DNA from: Candidatus Aminicenantota bacterium
GTDB taxonomy: Bacteria > Acidobacteriota > Aminicenantia > Aminicenantales > Saccharicenantaceae
NCBI GenBank assembly: GCA_026393955.1
Contig: JAPKZE010000068.1
Location: 1-9,472 of the forward strand
Reading direction: 5' to 3'
Length of the DNA: 9,472 bases
Under the pieces are notes generated by a model. The model searched no databases, was not told the origin of the DNA, and was given only the letters and a program-made list of their open reading frames with translations. The position numbers were made by a program, and so were the translations under genes. Shown piece by piece: positions 5,785-9,472 of this stretch (its first letter is position 1; every line of letters starts with the position of its first letter).

Positions 5785-6786
5785 TTACCAACGAATGAAG
5801 GCCGAGCCCCAGGTGAATCCCGAGCCGAAAGCCGTCAGGGCGACCAGGCTCCCCCGCCGGATCCGGCCGGCCTTGACGGCCTCGTCCAGGGCGATGGGGA
5901 TCGATGCGGCCGTGGTGTTGCCCATGCGGTCGATATTCCGGATGACCTTCTCGACCGGGATCTTGAGGCCCTTGGCCACCATCAGGGAGATGCGGTCGTT
6001 GGCCTGGTGGGGAATGAGGACGTCGACGTCCTCGATGGCCAGGCCGTTCTGGACGAGGCCGGCCCGGACCGCCTCGGGCATGCGCTGGCAGGCGTTGACG
6101 AACACCGTCCGGCCGTCCATCTTCGGGAAGAAGCGGCCCTCGTCGAAGAAGGACCGCTGGAAGGTCGGATTGTCCTTGGGACAGGGCTTCTCCATCCACA
6201 GCTGGGACACGAAGTTGCCGTCGGCGTAGAGGTGCGTCGACAGGATGCCCCGGTCGTCCTCGTTCGGATTGGGCTCCAGGATGACCGCCCCGGCGCCGTC
6301 GCCGAAGAGGACCGACATGTCCCGGCCCTGGTCCGAGAAATCGAGGTTGGTCGATTGGACCTCGGCGGCGACGAGGAGGATGCGCTTGTAGGTGCCGGCC
6401 CGGATGTACTGGTCGGCTGCGGACAGGGCGTAGATGAAGCCGCTGCACTGGTCGCGGACGTCCAGAGCGCCGATCGTGCCCAGGCCGAGCTTGGCCTGGA
6501 CCAGGACGCCGATCCCGGGGAAGTAATGGTCGGGCGAAAGGGTCGCGGCAACGACGAAATCGATCGTGGCCGGATAGATCTGGGCTTCGGCGATGGCCCG
6601 GCGGGCGGCCTCGACGGCCAGGTCGGAGGTGCCGACCCCGGCGTCGACGTGATGCCGCTCGAGGATGCCGCTGCGCTCGCGGATCCACTGGTCGGTCGTG
6701 TCCATGAGCTTTTCGAGGTCGTGGTTGGTGACGATCCGGGGAGGGACGTAATGGCCGGTTCCGGTGATGATGGTCCGCGTTGTCAT
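5785..6786 (-). CDS. fabH: Beta-ketoacyl-ACP synthase III (FabH-type)
   Basis: This 333-residue thiolase-fold enzyme condenses an acyl-CoA starter with malonyl-ACP, the first step of type II fatty acid synthesis. The catalytic triad is intact: C114 in DQCSGFIYAL, H260 in IPHQANDRI and N290 in DRMGNTTAASIP. The N-terminal TGTGHYVPPRIVTN and W34 of DQWIRERSGI fit FabH, as does FGSGFTWGSAFIRW at the end. It is about 15 residues longer than E. coli FabH; the extra length lies around 190-225, a loop near the substrate entrance, so starter choice may differ. OleA- or polyketide-type KAS III enzymes remain possible. AAAGGA precedes the ATG. It is 65 bases from the SDR gene but a terminator and a TATAAT lie between, so it is probably transcribed alone. 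Confidence 0.9.
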   Translation of the reverse strand: MTTRTIITGTGHYVPPRIVTNHDLEKLMDTTDQWIRERSGILERHHVDAGVGTSDLAVEAARRAIAEAQIYPATIDFVVAATLSPDHYFPGIGVLVQAKLGLGTIGALDVRDQCSGFIYALSAADQYIRAGTYKRILLVAAEVQSTNLDFSDQGRDMSVLFGDGAGAVILEPNPNEDDRGILSTHLYADGNFVSQLWMEKPCPKDNPTFQRSFFDEGRFFPKMDGRTVFVNACQRMPEAVRAGLVQNGLAIEDVDVLIPHQANDRISLMVAKGLKIPVEKVIRNIDRMGNTTAASIPIALDEAVKAGRIRRGSLVALTAFGSGFTWGSAFIRW

Positions 6787-6801
6787 GCTGGTCCTTTAAT
6801 A

Positions 6802-6807
6802 ATTATA
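6802..6807 (-). promoter_or_regulatory. Predicted -10 element of the fabH promoter
   Basis: A perfect TATAAT on the minus strand lies in a local AT-rich patch, otherwise rare here, 15 bases before the fabH ATG (6787-6801). The best -35 at a 17-base spacing is weak (TTCATT). If used, the leader would be only about nine bases and begin at the AAAGGA ribosome-binding site. Confidence 0.4.
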
Positions 6808-6821
6808 GATGAACGTTCCCG

Positions 6822-6850
6822 AAAAATGAAATCCGGGCCGCGGCGGCCCG
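6822..6850 (-). terminator. Predicted intrinsic terminator of the SDR/epimerase gene
   Basis: A perfect 7-bp GC stem, CGGGCCG (6834-6840) with CGGCCCG (6844-6850) and loop CGG, starts one base after the SDR stop codon. On the minus strand it is followed by the T-rich run GATTTCATTTTT (6822-6833). The U-run is interrupted, so efficiency is uncertain. Confidence 0.6.
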
Positions 6851-6851
6851 C

Positions 6852-7820
6852 TCACAGCCAGCCCTTCCACTTGTACCAGGCGATCGTCTCGCTCAGGCCC
6901 TGCTCGAGAGAGAATACGGTCTCGAAGCCCAGGTCCCGCCGGGCCTTGCCGGGGTCGGCGATCCAGTCCTGCTTCATCTGCTTGACTTTGCTGAGGTTGA
7001 AAACGCTGTCGCCGCCGCCGCGCAGGCGTCCGAGACCGGCCGAGGTGAGCGCGGCCAGGTAGGCGGTCCAGACCGGGAGCCGCACGGGGACTATCTTTTT
7101 GCGCAGATGCCGGGCGGCGATCCGGCTGATATCGTCCCAGCCGTACGGGCGGGGGTCGGCGATGTTGAAGATCTCGCCGCTCGGCCGGCCGGCGGCGCCC
7201 GCGAGCAGGCAGGCCCGGACCGCGTCGCGGACGTAGAGGAGGCTCAGGACCTGGCGCCCGATGACGGGCTTGACGCCGCGCCGGACCCAGCGCATGAACT
7301 CGAGGAAATCCTCGTCCCGGGGTCCGTAGATGGCCGCCGCCCGGAGGATGACGACGGAGAAACGGTCCCTCCGTTTCAGGACCTCCTGCTCGGCCTGGAG
7401 CTTGCTCTGGCCGTAGGGCGAGTTCGGTCGCGGCGGGGCGTCCTCGCCGATACCCGCCAGGTCCGGCGCCGGTCCGGCGGCCGCCAGGCTGCTCAGGTGG
7501 ACGAAGCGCACCGGCCCGGTCTGGCCCTCGAGGGCCCGGAGCAGATTTGCCGTGCCTTCCCGGTTTACTGTATAATATTCGTTCGTTCTGTGGGTTTTGG
7601 TCAGTCCGGCCAAGTGGTAGACGCAGGTCAGTCCGGCCGGAAGGCCGGGAACGCTCCCGAGATCCCCGGCGATGAGGCGGGCCCCGCCGGTCTCCGAGAG
7701 CCAGCGCGGCTTCGAGGGATCGCGGACGAGCGCGTAGACCTCGGCGCCCGGTCGTTCGAGGAGCGCCTCGACGAGATGGCTTCCGAGGAAGCCCGTCCCG
7801 CCGGTCACCAAAACCCGCAT
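6852..7820 (-). CDS. NAD-dependent epimerase/dehydratase (extended SDR), candidate sphingolipid keto-reductase
   Basis: The 322-residue protein is an extended short-chain dehydrogenase with a Rossmann fold: GGTGFLG at 7-13 binds NAD(P), HLAG at 69-72, S110/S111 and Y136xxxK140 (YGQSK) form the catalytic set, and LYVRDAV (195-201) and FNIADP (218-223) are typical of the 3-beta-HSD-like epimerase group. The start is ATG 7820, directly at the Rossmann strand; upstream in-frame codons add 42 residues unlike the family. There is no Shine-Dalgarno, but a good promoter places the mRNA start at the ATG itself. It is divergent from serine palmitoyltransferase. In Bacteroides and Caulobacter, as I recall, epimerase-type SDRs reduce 3-ketosphinganine or 3-ketoceramide, so such a role is inferred here. 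A sugar-nucleotide or sterol-type substrate is the main alternative. Confidence 0.85.
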   Translation of the reverse strand: MRVLVTGGTGFLGSHLVEALLERPGAEVYALVRDPSKPRWLSETGGARLIAGDLGSVPGLPAGLTCVYHLAGLTKTHRTNEYYTVNREGTANLLRALEGQTGPVRFVHLSSLAAAGPAPDLAGIGEDAPPRPNSPYGQSKLQAEQEVLKRRDRFSVVILRAAAIYGPRDEDFLEFMRWVRRGVKPVIGRQVLSLLYVRDAVRACLLAGAAGRPSGEIFNIADPRPYGWDDISRIAARHLRKKIVPVRLPVWTAYLAALTSAGLGRLRGGGDSVFNLSKVKQMKQDWIADPGKARRDLGFETVFSLEQGLSETIAWYKWKGWL

Positions 7821-7827
7821 GGGCCGG

Positions 7828-7856
7828 ATTTTATGCGATTCGGCGGCGGCGGTCAA
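7828..7856 (-). promoter_or_regulatory. Predicted promoter of the SDR gene, giving a leaderless mRNA
   Basis: On the minus strand TTGACC (7851-7856), a 17-base spacer and TAAAAT (7828-7833) each match consensus in five of six positions. Only seven bases separate the -10 from the ATG at 7820, so transcription would begin at or one base before the start codon. The lack of any Shine-Dalgarno fits this. A 10-bp palindrome ACGGGCCCGT (7856-7865) abuts the -35. Confidence 0.6.
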
Positions 7857-7883
7857 CGGGCCCGTCGGCGGCCTCGCCGCGTC

Positions 7884-7890
7884 AAAGGAG
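7884..7890 (+). promoter_or_regulatory. Ribosome-binding site that fixes the spt TTG start
   Basis: AAAGGAG lies six bases before TTG 7897. No comparable site precedes the ATG at 7819 that opens the same frame, and that ATG overlaps the divergent SDR start codon. I see no convincing plus-strand promoter in 7821-7883. Confidence 0.75.
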
Positions 7891-7896
7891 ACGAGT

Positions 7897-9078
7897 TTGG
7901 ACATCTTCCAAAAATGTCTGGCCTTCACCAGGGCCGACGAGCTCAAGGCGGCCGATCTCTATCCCTACTTCACGGCCATTCAGGAGGCGGTCGGGAACCG
8001 CATCAAGGTCGCCGGCCGGCCGATGATCATGGTCGGCTCCAACAACTATCTCGGCCTGGCCCACCATCCGCTGGCCAAGGAGGCCGCCCGGGCGGCCGTC
8101 GAGCGCTACGGCGTCGGCACCTGCGGCTCCCGGTTCCTGACCGGCACGATCGACCTCCACGAGCAGCTCGAGACGCGGCTGGCGAAGTTCATGGCCCGCG
8201 AGGCCGCCCTGACCTTCAGCACCGGCTACCAGACCAACCTCGGTATCGTCTCGACGATCGCGGGCAAGGGCGACCACATCATCATCGACCGCATGGTCCA
8301 TGCCAGCATCATCGATGCCTGCCGGCTATCTTTCGCCACGGTCCATAAGTACAAACACAACAGCATGAAAGACCTCGAGCGGATCCTGGCTTCCCTCGAT
8401 CCCGGCGCGGGCAAGCTCATCGTCGTCGACGGCGTCTTCAGCATGGAGGGCGACATCGCCGACCTGCCGGGCATCGTCGCCCTGGCCGGGAAATCCGGCG
8501 CCCGCATCCTCGTCGACGACGCCCACGGCATCGGCGTCCTCGGCGCGAACGGCCGCGGCACGGCCGAGCATTTCGGTCTCGAAAAGGACGTCGACTTGAT
8601 CATGGGCACGTTCAGCAAGACCTTCGCTTCGATCGGCGGGGTCGTCGTCGGCGACGCGCAGATCATCTCCTTCATCAAGCATCACGCCCGGTCGCTGATC
8701 TTCAGCGCCGCGGCGACGCCCGGTTCCATCTCCTCCGTCCTGGCCATCCTGGACATGCTCGAGACCCAGCCCGAACTGCGAACCCGCCTCTGGGCCGTCA
8801 CGGAGAGGATGCGGACGGGCTTTCAGTCCATGGGCTACGACACAGGCCGGTCCCGGACGCCGATCATCCCGATCCTCGTCCACGACGACGAGAAGTGCTT
8901 CATGCTCTGGCGGCTCTTGAGGGAGGAGGGGATCTTCACGACGCCCGTCGTCTATCCCGCCGTCCCGCAAGGCCATGCCCTCATCCGGACGAGCTACGGG
9001 GCCGGCCACACCGACGAAGAGCTGGACACGATCCTGGCGGCCTTCGAGAAATGCGGCAAAACCCTGGAGATCATTTGA
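7897..9078 (+). CDS. spt: Serine palmitoyltransferase (alpha-oxoamine synthase family, PLP-dependent)
   Basis: From TTG 7897 the protein has 393 residues, the size of Bacteroides SPT. It condenses L-serine with a fatty acyl thioester to 3-ketosphinganine, the committed step of sphingolipid synthesis, in the cytoplasm. PLP residues are present: K241 (GTFSKTFASIGG) forms the Schiff base, H135 (DRMVHASI) stacks on the ring, D207 and H210 (VDDAHG) hold the pyridine nitrogen and phenolic oxygen, and R364 (LIRTSY) fits the substrate-carboxylate Arg. VDDAHG replaces the more common VDEAHG. Stretches such as YPYF (22-25), CGSRFLTGTIDLHEQLE (76-92), KYKHNSM (151-157) and DGVFSMEGDIADLP (178-191) resemble Bacteroides SPT more than BioF or Kbl. 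Those two relatives are the main alternatives. The next gene overlaps its stop. Confidence 0.88.
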   Translation: MDIFQKCLAFTRADELKAADLYPYFTAIQEAVGNRIKVAGRPMIMVGSNNYLGLAHHPLAKEAARAAVERYGVGTCGSRFLTGTIDLHEQLETRLAKFMAREAALTFSTGYQTNLGIVSTIAGKGDHIIIDRMVHASIIDACRLSFATVHKYKHNSMKDLERILASLDPGAGKLIVVDGVFSMEGDIADLPGIVALAGKSGARILVDDAHGIGVLGANGRGTAEHFGLEKDVDLIMGTFSKTFASIGGVVVGDAQIISFIKHHARSLIFSAAATPGSISSVLAILDMLETQPELRTRLWAVTERMRTGFQSMGYDTGRSRTPIIPILVHDDEKCFMLWRLLREEGIFTTPVVYPAVPQGHALIRTSYGAGHTDEELDTILAAFEKCGKTLEII

Positions 9079-9472
9079 TCCGCCGTTTCTGCGTCGTCAC
9101 CCTGGCCCTCCTTGCCCTCGGCCTGGCGGCCGACGCCGCCACACTGACCCTTCCTCTTTCCCAGGTCAAACCGGGCATGAAGGGCCGGGGGAAGAGCGTC
9201 TTCCAGGGCCGGGCGATCGAGGAGTTCGACGTCGAGATCCTCGGCGTCCTCGAAAACGTCCAGCCCAAGCGGAACGTCATCCTGGCCCGCCTCCGCGGCC
9301 GCGGACTCGAAACGACCGGCATCATCGCCGGCATGAGCGGCAGCCCGGTCTACATCGACGGTAAGCTCATCGGCGCCGTGGCCTACGGGTTCAGCTTTTC
9401 CAAGGAGGCCATCGCCGGGATCACACCGATCGACGAGATGCTGGCCATCGACAGGGCCCCCCTCGATATCAA
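9075..9472 (+). CDS. Exported S55 (SpoIVB-type) peptidase-domain protein, N-terminal part
   Basis: The first 132 codons are inside the window; the gene continues past the edge. TTG 9075 overlaps the spt stop as TTGA and follows GGAG (9066-9069) by five bases, so translation is coupled to spt. A signal peptide (RR, then hydrophobic residues 6-19, likely cut after A21) predicts export. The domain begins at LPLSQVKPGMKGRGKSVFQG (26-45) and reaches GIIAGMSGSPVYIDGKLIGA (82-101), which matches the serine-centre motif GMSGSP of SpoIVB peptidases, with S88 the likely nucleophile. SpoIVB cleaves a membrane complex in Bacillus sporulation; homologues in non-spore-formers have no settled role. No PDZ or His/Asp partner can be judged from this fragment. 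Its operon with spt suggests an envelope-related function, but that is only inference. Confidence 0.85.
   Translation, partial: MIRRFCVVTLALLALGLAADAATLTLPLSQVKPGMKGRGKSVFQGRAIEEFDVEILGVLENVQPKRNVILARLRGRGLETTGIIAGMSGSPVYIDGKLIGAVAYGFSFSKEAIAGITPIDEMLAIDRAPLDI

Noticed and set aside
5684..6688. A 334-codon minus-strand frame overlapping fabH
   Set aside because: It is an Arg/Pro/Gly-rich shadow in another frame of fabH; the catalytic triad is in the annotated frame.

Overview
The window is GC-rich, densely coded bacterial chromosome. It holds nine protein genes plus two cut by the edges. No tRNA, rRNA, CRISPR array, transposase or phage gene is visible. Protein sequences and the gene mix (Bacteroides-like serine palmitoyltransferase, S55/SpoIVB-type peptidase, DUF885 protein, heavy use of GTC/GAC/CTC codons) suggest an uncultured Gram-negative-type bacterium, perhaps of the Acidobacteriota/Aminicenantes group. 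That placement is a weak inference from memory, not a phylogenetic result.

Layout. (1) 1-279, minus: start of a sodium-coupled symporter of the SNF/NSS family. Divergent from it, rpoZ (RNA polymerase omega) begins at a TTG at 422; two back-to-back promoters lie between them. (2) 818-3697, minus: a tight four-gene run, read as TatD-family hydrolase, YajQ-family nucleotide-binding protein, long-chain polyprenyl diphosphate synthase, CYTH-domain protein (gaps of 12 bases, a 4-base ATGA overlap, then 19 bases). (3) 3698-3944: an intergenic region with an imperfect inverted-repeat element, a cluster of small hairpins and a strong intrinsic terminator. (4) 3945-5687, minus: an exported DUF885 protein that seems to have lost its metal-binding motif, with its own promoter and terminator. 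(5) 5785-6786, minus: a beta-ketoacyl-ACP synthase III with an intact triad. (6) 6852-7820, minus: an NAD-dependent epimerase/SDR gene with a near-consensus promoter that predicts a leaderless mRNA. Divergent from it, 7897-9078, plus: a serine palmitoyltransferase. (7) 9075 to the edge, plus: an exported S55 peptidase-type protein, translationally coupled to spt by a TTGA overlap.

How the genes may work together. The divergent spt/SDR pair is the most coherent functional unit. Serine palmitoyltransferase makes 3-ketosphinganine, and epimerase-type SDRs carry out the keto reduction in known bacterial sphingolipid pathways, so this looks like a sphingolipid (ceramide-type) locus. The nearby FabH fits fatty-acyl supply but appears to be transcribed separately. 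The TatD-YajQ-prenyl synthase-CYTH run is a housekeeping operon mixing nucleic acid or nucleotide proteins with quinone/isoprenoid precursor synthesis. Three genes (rpoZ, spt, S55) appear to start at TTG, each with a purine-rich ribosome-binding site upstream.
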